From Vibrio owensii CAIM 1854 = LMG 25443 (GTDB lineage Bacteria; Pseudomonadota; Gammaproteobacteria; Enterobacterales; Vibrionaceae), in contig NZ_JPRD01000015.1 in assembly GCF_000817815.1 (NCBI RefSeq), positions 1 to 64,000 of the forward strand: a stretch of 64,000 bases of DNA, in the 5' to 3' direction. A model generated the notes under the pieces. The model had not been told where the DNA came from. It did no database searches and saw nothing but the letters and a program-made list of their open reading frames with translations. Positions within the stretch are counted from its first letter, which is position 1, and every line of letters starts with the position of its first letter. The translations under genes and the position numbers were made by a program. Positions 16,345 to 25,549 of the stretch are shown one piece after another.

Positions 16345-18075
16345 ATGACTTCTAACTGTAAGTGGTTTTCCATTCCTGCAAGAGCTTTGGAGCAGATTTA
16401 CGAACAGTCACTAAGCGATATAATTGCTGAAGCGTCTCTTGCTCTATCTAAAAGACCTATCAAGTTTAAGATGATACGTGAACGTAACCAAAATGGATTG
16501 TTTGATAGCAAGTATTACTATTACGGAAAGGTACATCCAGTATTACAAGGTCAATTTTCAGCGAAAGAATGCGGAGAACCCTGCCTTGAAGCTGAAAACA
16601 GCAAATTCTATACAGCCTCTGTTAAATCAATAAGTCCAGGTTCATTTAACTCGATATGCTTTGACCTCCTTAAAGACTGTCGTTGCCAACTACAGTCATA
16701 TACGTTGGTTATTACACCGACTGATAGAAAAAGACATCATTCAAAATCAACGTTATCAGATGAAAACGGCTTTATTAAGTATTCCTGTGGTAGCGATTTT
16801 AAGTTACAGGTTGAAGTACAAGTCACAGATCCAAACTCAGAACTTTTATCTCCAGAAGCCAAAGCATTAACAGTACGAGCTAAGGGAGCAGGTGTAGAAT
16901 TAACAAACTCTGATAGACCCAACTTACTAGGTAGGTTGCTCGGCCGAGCCAATCAGAACAATTTCACAATTCATGACGACATGAATTTTCTTGAAATCGT
17001 GAAACAGAGTGTTCCCTACCTAGTCGCGAATGGAAGAAATGAACACTCGGGTAGAATGGGAGATAGTGTAGGATTTTATCTAAAGGATGAATTCAACGAA
17101 AAAGTAACCTTCGATCCATTCGGTACTCAAGGTAACTCGAATGTTTGCTTTGTGGGTAGCGAGCTTGAGTCTTTTCGATTCGTCGATGCCATGGTCTCAA
17201 AGTATTCTTCATCCTGTACTGAATGTGACTATGCCTATACCATCTACGGTCATCCGCAAAACTATCCACTAGTAATTGGTTTAAATAACGCACAGTTAAT
17301 AGAGGTCACTAATTCAGTATCACATAACTTCGATATTATTGAACTGGTATCAAGTTTTATAGGTAATTTTGATCGCTCAAAAGATAACTACATAGAAGAA
17401 TGTTTTCTGGAATTGGTTATAGGATACCTCCTCGAGTTGGTTGAAGAAAAACTAACCTTCAAAACTTCTCGAATTGCCGCGTATCATTTGAATTCACTTT
17501 TTGTAGACGCTATGTCTAGTGAGGTATTGGTTACCACCAAAAAGCTGATATCGTTGTGCCGTTTGAGTACCGTTCCAGAGTTAAATGAGTTCGCTAAAGA
17601 AATTGAGGTCGCTTTATTACCGATAAGTCGCTTATTGGATACATGCAAACCGCAAGAATTAACACCGAGTAAAATGAACTTTTTTGTTGATAGTAGCAGA
17701 TTGTTACAAGGCGGCGATGAAGATTCTCATATTCAGAGTTACGTAAGAATATTCAGCCTTCTTATGAACTCTTCTATTTGCACGTTTAGCAAAAAAGCAG
17801 AAACTGCTCGATTAACACATCGTTACGTCTGTTTGCCGGTAGCAGAAGGTAATGGCTCAACGCAATTGACCGAGATGTTCTTAAGGCGATGCCGCATGGC
17901 TGCAATTTCATGCCTTTCTGTTTATAAAGATACAAGCCATGCAGCACAAAAAATTCAAGCGCTTATAGAAGGTAATTCAACAATTAGAGTGAAATTCGAA
18001 GGGGTTGAGTCAAACTCAATGATCGTAAGTTCTGGTAGTGTGTCTAATAAACTTTACTTTCACGGTTTACAATGA
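16345..18075 (+). CDS. VirB4/TraC-like protein with lost ATPase motifs
   Basis: A 576-residue protein. Its middle and end follow the TraC/VirB4 order: FDPFGTQGNSNVCFVGSELES stands where TraC has the phosphate-binding loop, LIEVTNSVSHNFDIIELV where the substrate-facing strand and NPF segment lie, then the helical pair EECFLELVIGYLLELVEE, and MNFFVDSSRLLQGG where Walker B would be. The P-loop GxxxxGKS and the Walker B Asp-Glu are both absent, so ATP hydrolysis is unlikely. Family members drive pilus assembly and transfer at the inner membrane. This could be a scaffold paired with a true TraC elsewhere, or a decayed copy, though the intact frame argues for function. Homology is by pattern and should be tested. 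Confidence 0.4.
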   Translation: MTSNCKWFSIPARALEQIYEQSLSDIIAEASLALSKRPIKFKMIRERNQNGLFDSKYYYYGKVHPVLQGQFSAKECGEPCLEAENSKFYTASVKSISPGSFNSICFDLLKDCRCQLQSYTLVITPTDRKRHHSKSTLSDENGFIKYSCGSDFKLQVEVQVTDPNSELLSPEAKALTVRAKGAGVELTNSDRPNLLGRLLGRANQNNFTIHDDMNFLEIVKQSVPYLVANGRNEHSGRMGDSVGFYLKDEFNEKVTFDPFGTQGNSNVCFVGSELESFRFVDAMVSKYSSSCTECDYAYTIYGHPQNYPLVIGLNNAQLIEVTNSVSHNFDIIELVSSFIGNFDRSKDNYIEECFLELVIGYLLELVEEKLTFKTSRIAAYHLNSLFVDAMSSEVLVTTKKLISLCRLSTVPELNEFAKEIEVALLPISRLLDTCKPQELTPSKMNFFVDSSRLLQGGDEDSHIQSYVRIFSLLMNSSICTFSKKAETARLTHRYVCLPVAEGNGSTQLTEMFLRRCRMAAISCLSVYKDTSHAAQKIQALIEGNSTIRVKFEGVESNSMIVSSGSVSNKLYFHGLQ

Positions 18076-18560
18076 TGAATCAACTTACTAGGAAGCAAGC
18101 GCTACAAGATGTGGATGGCTTCAATTGTTCTTACAATGTTGGGGAGACCGTACTTTATGTTAAGAGTGAAGTTGAAGGTGCTGTGCCATTGACCATTATT
18201 AAACCAGCATATGTTCTTGGAGATAATTTGCCAGTAGTTGAACTGGAAAGCATTGGTTTAGCTCTCATCTCCAAAGTGCAACCCTACTTTGATAGAATGA
18301 ACATCGATACCGAAGACTCGTCAACCATTACTGGCTACGAGTTTTCAAAGGGTACTAGGCGTGCATATCTCATACTTGCCGCTCTATTTATCTTCATTCA
18401 AGCTTTGGGCTTGGTTGATATTGGCTTGCCCGAATGGGTTCGGATGGCTGTAACTCTTCCGTACATTTTTTTTGTCGGAATTCAGCTTGCTCCTGAAATG
18501 CGTATTTGGGTAAGAAAAAAAAGCAAATTTAGTAAAAGCAATGATAAAGGGCAAAAATAA
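18072..18560 (+). CDS. Membrane protein with two C-terminal membrane segments
   Basis: A 162-residue protein whose start overlaps the TraC-like stop by four bases (ATGA). Residues 1-90 are soluble and beta-rich; two membrane segments follow near 97-118 (YLILAALFIFIQALGLVDI) and 122-145, then a very basic tail. The topology places the N-terminal domain and the tail in the cytoplasm. Tight coupling to the TraC-like gene suggests a shared envelope function. No family recognised. Confidence 0.7.
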   Translation: MMNQLTRKQALQDVDGFNCSYNVGETVLYVKSEVEGAVPLTIIKPAYVLGDNLPVVELESIGLALISKVQPYFDRMNIDTEDSSTITGYEFSKGTRRAYLILAALFIFIQALGLVDIGLPEWVRMAVTLPYIFFVGIQLAPEMRIWVRKKSKFSKSNDKGQK

Positions 18561-18793
18561 TGAATTTACTAGTGACGGGAATTGGAGTGGCGCTTGTTGC
18601 CGGTTTTTATTGGGTGAACAAAGGAAAGAAGTCTAAGGGAATACCAGTTGAAGACAGCGATGCGATCAGAGTAGCACTTGAAAGCTCGAACGTAAGTGGC
18701 AAAGATAAATCTCAACCTCAAGGCCTTGCAAGAAGAGACCCACTAACTTCAGAAACCGGCACTGGTTCTGATCATGACACGGGTATTAGCTGA
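18560..18793 (+). CDS. Small membrane-anchored protein
   Basis: A 77-residue protein starting on the last base of the preceding stop (TAATG). A membrane segment LLVTGIGVALVAGFYWV at 3-19 is followed by a basic patch and a long polar tail that is probably disordered. It belongs to the coupled run behind the TraC-like gene. Confidence 0.65.
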   Translation: MNLLVTGIGVALVAGFYWVNKGKKSKGIPVEDSDAIRVALESSNVSGKDKSQPQGLARRDPLTSETGTGSDHDTGIS

Positions 18794-18902
18794 AATAGTA
18801 ACGCTCATACTCCTCTGCGCAATCAGCCTTATGATCATATATCAGAAAAAAATGTTATTGCATCTGATGATGCTATCCTTTGCGGCGAACATTCATCAAT
18901 AG
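18774..18902 (+). CDS. Very small hydrophobic protein
   Basis: A 42-residue frame starting at ATG 18774 inside the end of the preceding gene. It has one membrane segment (LAEIVTLILLCAISLMIIY), a QKK break and a second weakly hydrophobic stretch. It fills the gap to the next gene exactly and continues the chain of overlapping small genes. No strong ribosome site is seen, so the call is tentative. Confidence 0.4.
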   Translation: MTRVLAEIVTLILLCAISLMIIYQKKMLLHLMMLSFAANIHQ

Positions 18903-18926
18903 AGAGCTGTAATGGAGGTAGGAGTG

Positions 18927-19169
18927 ATGACATTGACGTGTGAGCATGTTGTGGCAGTCCTTGGTAATGAATCTATTCACTTACCAGAATTGCCACAAAA
19001 GTACGCTGCATGGTCGAAAGAAGTAGAACGATTTAATAATCTGACAACGAGATACGTCGTAGAGCCGCCACTACAATTCCAATTTTGTGAATACTGTACG
19101 TCCTGCGGAGAGGCTTTGGATACCTCTCAACATTACCAGGTAGCTAAGTCGAATGACCAATTTACATGA
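18927..19169 (+). CDS. Small Cys-rich (zinc-binding) protein
   Basis: An 80-residue protein from ATG 18927, chosen because GGAGG (18914-18918) lies eight bases upstream; ATG 18912 is the alternative. CEHV near the start and CEYCTSCGE near residues 57-65 give four to five cysteines and a His that could bind one zinc ion. The rest is helical and polar. It ends the run behind the TraC-like gene. Confidence 0.6.
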   Translation: MTLTCEHVVAVLGNESIHLPELPQKYAAWSKEVERFNNLTTRYVVEPPLQFQFCEYCTSCGEALDTSQHYQVAKSNDQFT

Positions 19170-19479
19170 TGTAATGGATGTCGAGTCTAAAACTCAGGTA
19201 CCAGTTAATTGGTAAAGATGACAGGACCGTACAGAAACATATCAACGAAATTCCTAGCTCAAAATCAGTCAGGTGCAACTACATAAGCTAAATCTACTGA
19301 TTTTGAAAGACAATTATGAGCTCAACCATTCTCAACAGCATATTTGGATACCAGCTTTGCTGTTATTATCATATACAAGAACAACGAGCATGGATTGCCA
19401 AAGGCGACCGTGTAATGTGAGTAACTAGAGGTCCCGTTCATCTTCGATGACATGGTGCTTCAATCAGAGTAAAAAAGAA
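19170..19479. other. Intergenic region, no gene recognised
   Basis: About 310 bases before the coiled-coil gene. It has several stop codons in all plus frames and only short frames without ribosome sites. CTGATT (19297) recalls the promoter motif, but the hexamer differs and no TANNNT lies at 36-37 bases. Confidence 0.4.
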
Positions 19480-20673
19480 ATGACTAATCTTGAAACTGCC
19501 TTTTCCGAGTTGAAACTCGGCACAAACGCTCAAATCGATGTAGCGCTGAATCAACTCAAAGAATCAGAACAAACAACATCTTTTGTGTATGTTGACCTTG
19601 CGAAGACCAAGGTTGAAAAAGCATGGGCCTTTATAGAAGAACTACTGATTACAGTAGCTGAGTCTCAGCAACGTGCGTTGGATGCTGAGAGTAAAATCGA
19701 AACTTTAAGTGTGGACTTTCGAAAATTAGAGAAGCGAAACAATCAACTTGAAGCAGAGGTTACTGAACTAAAAGAACAACTATCTTTAGCTAACAAGAGT
19801 CGCACGCTACTTACAGATGAACTTTCGGAAGTGAAGCAAGATCTTGCGGAGGTAACTCTAGAACGAAACCGAGAGCAGGGCAAAGCGGCACAGTTACAAG
19901 GGCAGATCAACAAACTATCCAATATTGAGAAAGAGTTGTCTGATTTAAAAGCACTTAACCCTCACCAATTGAAAGTGGAACGCGATCAGGCCACTAACAA
20001 ATTCACCAAAGAAAAAACAAATCACAATGCTACGAAGAGTAAACTAAATACTCAAATTTTAGACCTCCAGCATGAAGTGTCCGCATTAAATAATAAGTTA
20101 GTAGCCATAGCTGGTCAGAAGCAACATCAATCGATTATGGGGACTGATAAAAAGACTCGGTTCCATGTGCGAGAGTACCAAGGTAGCAATGAGTTAAGAC
20201 TCGAGTTCGATCCATCTCTTGGAACAGTTGATGATCTCGACTGGCACATCAAAGTCGAAGCTGGAAACGGTATTTGTCTGCACATGGGTGTCTCTGATTT
20301 CTTTACCCCATTAATGCCGTATTGCGCTGAGATCGATAAACTTTACCCGGTCGCGTTGAACGATTACCTTCATAAGTTCCTAATGGAAAAACTGAAGGAA
20401 ACCCATCCTCGTCACATCAGGTTGATTAATGCAGCTAAAAAGGAAGTTCTTACAACCAAAACAGAACTATTTTCGGAACAGGAAGTTAAATGGCTGCAAA
20501 AAGCTCGGCTTATTACGCTTTATGATGCTTGTTCCCTTACCTTTGGTACGTTTGGAACCAAAATCAAAAATGCTTCAGGCAAGTCTTACGACTGCGCGTT
20601 AATGAATGATTTATACAAGAAAGTACAGAATCTAGCGTTGATATTGAAGCAGGAGCACAAGTTTAAGTGTTAA
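19480..20673 (+). CDS. Coiled-coil protein
   Basis: A 397-residue protein from ATG 19480 (an upstream ATG at 19447 adds 11 unlikely residues). Residues about 60-210 form a long coiled coil with heptad Leu/Glu/Lys repeats, and residues about 225-395 a globular domain beginning FHVREYQGSNELRLEFD. The layout recalls plasmid KfrA-type or SMC-like structural proteins, but no DNA-binding domain is obvious at the N-terminus. It is followed by a terminator and is probably a single-gene unit. Confidence 0.7.
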   Translation: MTNLETAFSELKLGTNAQIDVALNQLKESEQTTSFVYVDLAKTKVEKAWAFIEELLITVAESQQRALDAESKIETLSVDFRKLEKRNNQLEAEVTELKEQLSLANKSRTLLTDELSEVKQDLAEVTLERNREQGKAAQLQGQINKLSNIEKELSDLKALNPHQLKVERDQATNKFTKEKTNHNATKSKLNTQILDLQHEVSALNNKLVAIAGQKQHQSIMGTDKKTRFHVREYQGSNELRLEFDPSLGTVDDLDWHIKVEAGNGICLHMGVSDFFTPLMPYCAEIDKLYPVALNDYLHKFLMEKLKETHPRHIRLINAAKKEVLTTKTELFSEQEVKWLQKARLITLYDACSLTFGTFGTKIKNASGKSYDCALMNDLYKKVQNLALILKQEHKFKC

Positions 20674-20724
20674 AGATTTACACATAGAACTATTGAACAA
20701 CCGATAAATCCTTTGAATTCAAAG

Positions 20725-20757
20725 CACCTAACGACTGTGAGACGTTGGGTGTTTTTT
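20725..20757 (+). terminator. Rho-independent terminator
   Basis: CACCTAACG (20725-20733) pairs with CGTTGGGTG (20743-20751) with one wobble, followed by six T residues. It closes the coiled-coil gene. Confidence 0.85.
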
Positions 20758-20810
20758 CGTCATTCTAATTTATGTATAATGCGCCCGTTTTTTACGTGTA
20801 GGTAATATGT

Positions 20811-22304
20811 GTGCTCTTAAAGTTCTCGTCACTATCCCTGATAACAAAGCTATTCATTTCAACGTTAGTAGTGAGTTTGACCATCTATTTCTTGCTAGCA
20901 ATTTCCTTAAATAATACGTTTAGGATAGGCCTGCAGAACTACTTCAATGAGAGTGAGCTAAAAGAGGTACGTATACTTGCAGAGAAGTTGAGCTCTGTTT
21001 ACTCAGAAGAAATCGGATGGGATATCTTGAGAAAGGACCGCAATACGTGGTTTCAACTGTTAGAAAAAATTGGCGAACATACAACCCCACCTGTCGAGGC
21101 TCTAAATGGGCTAGAACCAGAACAAGACCAACTTCCTGACATAGAACACGAAAACCTCATAACAACCGCGTTTATTCCACTTGGAATGCGCCTTAACGTT
21201 CTTGACCTTGAAGGGCAGATCATTAAGGGTAGGCCAGAAAACATTAAAATTGCCAATTTAAACAGAAATATCAAACTGTCAAAGATAGACATTCTGTATA
21301 ACGGTAATATTGTTGGTTACGTTACTGCAGCCCAAAGTGATCTTATCACCGCGCCCCTAGCTGAAGAGTTTTTCAATCTGCAAAGATCAAAAATGTACTT
21401 TGTTGTAACTTTAATGTTCTTTGTTAACTTCCTATGCTGTGCCTACCTTCTAAAAGTCTATCTTCTTCCTTTAAAGCAGGTTGAGGCTGCTGGCAAAGAA
21501 CTTATGAAGGGGAACTTTGATTACGAAATACGGATTAATTCCAAAGATGAGATTGGAAACCTTTCGGATACCTATAACGCATTAACACTATTTCTAAAGC
21601 AAGAGAAGGCCAAGCGTGACCAGTGGATTACCGATATAGCCCACGAATTAAGAACCCCTATTCAAGTTCTGTCTAGTCAAGTAGAAGCTATCCAGGATGG
21701 AATTTGCGAACCAGATGATCAAAATATGTCATCATTGGCTGTTCAAATTGAAGTGCTGAGAGGTCTAGTTGAAGATCTGTACACACTTTCTTTGACTGAC
21801 GAAAAAGCCAACATTGTTTGCGACGTAAGCGTAGACTTAACTGACCTAATAACTTCCACTATAACAACTAAGTACCAGCAGTTCTCTCAGAAGAATATTA
21901 ATGTTGTAAGAGTTTATAAGAACAACTACCCGTGCATGGTAAAGGCAGACCCCAAGTCTCTCATGAGAGTTTTCTCAAATATTATGGAAAATACAATCCG
22001 TTATACCGACAAAGGCGGAGACTTTAGAGTGACATTAGATTGCACTGAATCAAATGCAGTAATAAAGTTCGACGATAGCTCTCCCGGAGTGCCTGACGAA
22101 AGTCTTAACAAAATATTCGATCGTCTGTATCGAGTTGAGCAATCAAGAAGTCGCGCTAATGGTGGTGCAGGGTTAGGGTTGCCAATTTGCAAAAATATAA
22201 TCGCATTCCATAATGGAACAATGACTTCTTGCCATTCTTCCTTGGGCGGGTTGAATCTAACAATCACTATACCTTTAGATAAGCAAATGGAAACAAACGC
22301 ATGA
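20811..22304 (+). CDS. Sensor histidine kinase, BaeS-like
   Basis: A 497-residue kinase starting at GTG 20811. It has two membrane segments (about 10-32 and 195-217) enclosing a periplasmic sensor domain, then HAMP (about 218-270) and a HisKA helix WITDIAHELRTPIQ with the phospho-accepting His near 280. EAIQDG follows, as in BaeS. The ATPase domain shows the N box (NIMENTIRYTD) and the G boxes (DSSPGVPDE and GAGLGLPICK). All catalytic positions are present. It overlaps the response-regulator gene by four bases, so the pair is cotranscribed. A TATAAT at 20775-20780 is a plausible -10 box. BaeSR responds to envelope stress in enterobacteria; the signal here is unknown. Confidence 0.93.
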   Translation: MLLKFSSLSLITKLFISTLVVSLTIYFLLAISLNNTFRIGLQNYFNESELKEVRILAEKLSSVYSEEIGWDILRKDRNTWFQLLEKIGEHTTPPVEALNGLEPEQDQLPDIEHENLITTAFIPLGMRLNVLDLEGQIIKGRPENIKIANLNRNIKLSKIDILYNGNIVGYVTAAQSDLITAPLAEEFFNLQRSKMYFVVTLMFFVNFLCCAYLLKVYLLPLKQVEAAGKELMKGNFDYEIRINSKDEIGNLSDTYNALTLFLKQEKAKRDQWITDIAHELRTPIQVLSSQVEAIQDGICEPDDQNMSSLAVQIEVLRGLVEDLYTLSLTDEKANIVCDVSVDLTDLITSTITTKYQQFSQKNINVVRVYKNNYPCMVKADPKSLMRVFSNIMENTIRYTDKGGDFRVTLDCTESNAVIKFDDSSPGVPDESLNKIFDRLYRVEQSRSRANGGAGLGLPICKNIIAFHNGTMTSCHSSLGGLNLTITIPLDKQMETNA

Positions 22305-22990
22305 CATATAATAATTACAAAATTCTGCTGGTTGAAGATGAAGCTACTCACGCAGAAATAGTCAAAAAATACCTGAGCCATGAAGGGATCGAAACTCATA
22401 TCATCAGTGATGGTGAGGAGGTGGTTTCTTGGCTAAGAGAGAATAATGTACACCTGATTTTGCTGGACTTGAATCTCCCTGGAAAAGATGGCTTGGATAT
22501 CTTCAAGGAAATACGGGAGTTTAGCCAGGTTCCTATAATTATCTCTACTGCAAGAACTCATCAAGACGACCGCTTGAAAGGTTGGAGCTTAGGTCCTGAA
22601 GACTACATATGTAAGCCATATTACAATAAAGAACTAACACTTAGAGTAACGAATACACTTAATCGAATTTATAAAATAGAGAGCCGAGAGTCGCCAATAA
22701 AACGTGGTTTTGTCATAGATGAAGAAACAGAACTAGCAACTCTAAATGGTCAAACAATTAAATTATCATCCTTAGAGTTTCGGTTACTGAAGTTTTTTTA
22801 CTCAAAGAGAGGAGTTGCATTAAGTCGCGATGAGTTGAAAACAAACGTATACCCTCCAAATAGAATAGTTTCCGACAAAACGATAGACTCCCACGTAAAA
22901 AACCTGCGGAAGAGGATCAAGGCAATAGATGGTAATTTAAACTGTATTAAGTCAGAGTACGGTGTTGGGTTTAAGTTTACTGTCGATTAA
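22301..22990 (+). CDS. OmpR-family response regulator, BaeR-like
   Basis: A 229-residue regulator. The receiver domain (about 1-120) has the acidic pair (VEDE), the phospho-acceptor Asp in LLDLNLPGKDG near 55, the conserved Thr in STARTH and Lys in EDYICKPY, the last a BaeR-like signature. The C-terminal winged helix (about 130-229) has the LEFRLLKFF and DKTIDSHVKNLRKRI segments. It acts as a DNA-binding partner of the kinase encoded just before it. Its target genes cannot be read from the sequence. Confidence 0.93.
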   Translation: MTYNNYKILLVEDEATHAEIVKKYLSHEGIETHIISDGEEVVSWLRENNVHLILLDLNLPGKDGLDIFKEIREFSQVPIIISTARTHQDDRLKGWSLGPEDYICKPYYNKELTLRVTNTLNRIYKIESRESPIKRGFVIDEETELATLNGQTIKLSSLEFRLLKFFYSKRGVALSRDELKTNVYPPNRIVSDKTIDSHVKNLRKRIKAIDGNLNCIKSEYGVGFKFTVD

Positions 22991-22998
22991 TCATACCA

Positions 22999-23047
22999 CT
23001 GATCCAAGAACGGTTGCAGGTTGCTTGGATAACTAACGTGATATGGT
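22999..23047 (+). promoter_or_regulatory. YTGATC-N37 promoter, site 3
   Basis: CTGATCCAAGAAC starts at 22999; 37 bases after the hexamer comes TATGGT (23042-23047). An imperfect inverted repeat, ATCCAAG with CTTGGAT, lies between them and could bind a second factor. It drives 23089. Confidence 0.55.
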
Positions 23048-23088
23048 ATTAAGCCAAAATCAATATTCGATATAAGAAGGTAAGGGCT

Positions 23089-23694
23089 ATGAGTAATAAA
23101 CCAGGTGAAGGTAGTGCCAAGACATACAAAACCTATACTTCGACCTTAGGTGACATTCTTTTTCCCGGAGATGGGTATGATGAAACTGAGTTGCGTTCTG
23201 CAGTTGGTGAGCTTATCCACCTAGCGGGTGAAAGTGACCTACCAAACGACCCGGCACGTCTTGGTAAATACTTGGCGGTATTCATTCCTGAATTTGCCCG
23301 GGATGAAAGCATAGACCTTTATTGGCACCAACGAAATGTTGATCGCTGGAATCAATTAGTTAAGCCGCGATTGGCACAAGCGATCGAAGATTACTATATC
23401 AATGGTGGTAAAGAGAAGATGGCTAGTGATGTACAGAATTGCTTGTCAGAACTAGAATCTCTTGGGATGGTTATCGATGGTCGAGAGGCTGTTACTGCTA
23501 GATTAGGTCGTTGTAACTGGAAGGATAACCTAGTTCGAGTAATGTTAATGGGCAGGCCAGAAGGTATTCGTTTTCATGCACCTTCAAGTTGCTGTAATAC
23601 AGTAAATCAGAATGCAGCAGCTAATGTTCTAGAAAGGTACAATTTGAATCAATCTGATATTGGGACGTTTGTAGCCAATGTGTTTCGTGGGTGA
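23089..23694 (+). CDS. Hypothetical protein
   Basis: A 201-residue soluble protein with a good ribosome site (AAGGTAAGG) before ATG 23089. It is mostly helical; no signal peptide. Visible stretches include YWHQRNVDRWNQLVKPRLAQ and a Cys-Cys pair in APSSCCNTV. No family recognised. It overlaps or abuts the membrane-protein gene that follows and is the first gene behind promoter site 3. Confidence 0.7.
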   Translation: MSNKPGEGSAKTYKTYTSTLGDILFPGDGYDETELRSAVGELIHLAGESDLPNDPARLGKYLAVFIPEFARDESIDLYWHQRNVDRWNQLVKPRLAQAIEDYYINGGKEKMASDVQNCLSELESLGMVIDGREAVTARLGRCNWKDNLVRVMLMGRPEGIRFHAPSSCCNTVNQNAAANVLERYNLNQSDIGTFVANVFRG

Positions 23695-23714
23695 CTTATC
23701 TTGTGGGGGAATGC

Positions 23715-24311
23715 ATGAACAATAATGACGTACCAGAGATTACCTTATTCGAAAAATGCCTATTGGCATTTTGGGTTATAGCAGGATTTGCTTGGTTTCT
23801 AACATCAATTAAACCTACAGTAGAAAATGATGTCGCCAGCTTAACTACGGGGATGATTTCAAACCCGTTCTATTTCTTCAAAATACTAGTTGTTGATGTG
23901 CTCATCCCCAAGGAAATACTCCAATGGAGAGTGGAGGCAATTTACCTTGATTATGTCGAAGATGTGTCTTTTACCTGCTTTATCATTACCAGTGGACTTG
24001 GGGTAGGTTTAGTATTTACCAAAATGACAAAGACAGAGCGGATACACCTTGCGCTGGCGAGCGTGTGTGGTGTGAGTGCGATTGCTGGGTTAATTAGTTA
24101 TGCGCATTTGCTTGAAATGTTACCTCAACATTTCCTAATCAGTTTACTGGCTATCTTTGCCATGCTGCCTGCTACGGTTTGCTTTGGTTTGATTCCAGTG
24201 TTCTTGGCTCACAAAGTCGGTTTACTGAAGGCAGATGACTACAATGAAGTTATTAGGTACGTCAAGCTGACGATTGCTCCAGGTGATGGTTCTACTAATA
24301 ACAAAACATGA
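23715..24311 (+). CDS. Four-pass membrane protein
   Basis: A 198-residue protein from ATG 23715, preceded by GGGGGAA; a GTG at 23691 overlapping the previous stop is the alternative. Four hydrophobic segments are seen: LLAFWVIAGFAWFL near 13-26, FTCFIITSGLGVGLVF near 85-100, LALASVCGVSAIAGLISY and FLISLLAIFAMLPATVCF. Both ends are probably cytoplasmic. No family is recognised. A terminator follows. Confidence 0.75.
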   Translation: MNNNDVPEITLFEKCLLAFWVIAGFAWFLTSIKPTVENDVASLTTGMISNPFYFFKILVVDVLIPKEILQWRVEAIYLDYVEDVSFTCFIITSGLGVGLVFTKMTKTERIHLALASVCGVSAIAGLISYAHLLEMLPQHFLISLLAIFAMLPATVCFGLIPVFLAHKVGLLKADDYNEVIRYVKLTIAPGDGSTNNKT

Positions 24312-24341
24312 TTAATGATCAAGGTACAGAACGTACAACTG

Positions 24342-24366
24342 AAGCTCCCGAGGATGGGAGCTTTTT
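24342..24366 (+). terminator. Rho-independent terminator
   Basis: AAGCTCCC (24342-24349) and GGGAGCTT (24356-24363) form a perfect stem with a 6-base loop, followed by a T run to 24366. Confidence 0.9.
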
Positions 24367-24389
24367 CATACCCCCCAAATATCTAATCA

Positions 24390-24438
24390 CTGATCCAATT
24401 ACAAAAAATTAAACTATCACAAGTCTTTAGTTTACAAT
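24390..24438 (+). promoter_or_regulatory. YTGATC-N37 promoter, site 4
   Basis: CTGATCCAATTAC starts at 24390, an almost exact match to the consensus; 37 bases after the hexamer comes TACAAT (24433-24438). It drives 24553 and starts right after a terminator. Confidence 0.7.
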
Positions 24439-24552
24439 ACGAACTCTCCCAGCCACCAATTGGCTGACCCTTTTTAAATACGTTTAGCCTATGCATTATT
24501 GGGTTTGGACTGCTACGTCCATTGCAGGCTTAACAACCTTAAAGTGATCTTT

Positions 24553-25224
24553 ATGAAAAAGACTTTGTTAACCGTGTGCGCAGTGGGCGCATCATTATTC
24601 GCTTCGTCTACAAGTTTGGCAGCTGGGTCAGTCGGCGTCGGTGCATCTTTGTTGAACATTCGTGGTGGGTTTGAGTACAGCTTCTGGAATCAAGATTATG
24701 AAGTTAACGGAGTAAGTGATGGGAAAGACTCCTCTGGCTACGTAGGTAGCATTTCAATTTCACCACGAACACGAATTCTTCCAAATATGCGTGCTGCGAC
24801 CACAGAAGTAAATGGTAATGCTTTAGAGTACTCAAAGAATGACTTCAGCCTTTACTACAATCCGCTCAGAACGCGCTACGGACAATTGAGTGTTGGTGGC
24901 GGGGTTTCGCAAGTGCAGGGAACGTCCAAGTGGGCTGGTGAACATAAAAATTTAGACGACATGGTTGGTCATTTCTATGGTGCATTCGAAATTGGTTCGA
25001 AAGCAACATTTGGTCGTCTGTTTGGTCAAGGTTTTTTTGGGTCAGGTCAGCTGGATTATAAGATCGGGTGGAAATATCCCTTTAAATTGGGTCCTTTGGG
25101 GTTAGAGCTCCAGGCAGGATATCGTTCGTTAGAAATTGATTTTGAAAACTTCGGTGATCTAAATGTACCTGCTGAAAGCACTGTTTCCGGATTCTTTGCT
25201 GGTGGATCACTTTATTTATTCTAA
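24553..25224 (+). CDS. Outer-membrane beta-barrel-like protein
   Basis: A 223-residue protein from ATG 24553 with a Sec signal peptide (about 1-23, ending SLAA). The mature part has alternating beta strands rich in Gly, Tyr and Phe, for example LQAGYRSLEIDF, and ends in a strand finishing FFAGGSLYLF with a C-terminal Phe, the usual mark of outer-membrane barrels. Eight strands are likely from the length. Specific function is unknown. It stands alone behind promoter site 4. Confidence 0.75.
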   Translation: MKKTLLTVCAVGASLFASSTSLAAGSVGVGASLLNIRGGFEYSFWNQDYEVNGVSDGKDSSGYVGSISISPRTRILPNMRAATTEVNGNALEYSKNDFSLYYNPLRTRYGQLSVGGGVSQVQGTSKWAGEHKNLDDMVGHFYGAFEIGSKATFGRLFGQGFFGSGQLDYKIGWKYPFKLGPLGLELQAGYRSLEIDFENFGDLNVPAESTVSGFFAGGSLYLF

Positions 25225-25459
25225 TTGATGGTTCTAAAGTCGGAGAGCAAGCAAAAACTCACTGCAAAGGATCTAATGCCTAAGTACTTTTGTCCTTTTG
25301 AGTGAAGGAACAGATGAATCTGGTGTTCCTACAATGGCAATATCGGATTAGCAGCTCGCTATGTTCAAAAAAACATCTAGTGATTAGGCAATCGTTCCGC
25401 AATGACTTCAACTACAAATGGGAAAGGTTAGGGCGTCACAGCGGTCTGCTTGAGTTTTG
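25225..25459. other. Intergenic region, no gene recognised
   Basis: About 235 bases after the barrel-protein gene with stops in all plus frames and no clear hairpin-plus-T terminator. The promoter of the next gene begins at its right end. Confidence 0.4.
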
Positions 25460-25507
25460 ATGATCTAAATACACTCCAAATGGTGAAAGAACGCGAAAAA
25501 CTATAAT
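25460..25507 (+). promoter_or_regulatory. YTGATC-N36 promoter, site 5
   Basis: ATGATCTAAATAC starts at 25460; 36 bases after the hexamer comes a perfect TATAAT (25502-25507). First base and spacing differ by one from most sites. It drives the winged-helix regulator at 25550. Confidence 0.6.
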
Positions 25508-25549
25508 TGCATCCCTTTAAATAGAAACTCTAACTTTGAAGAGGTTTGA

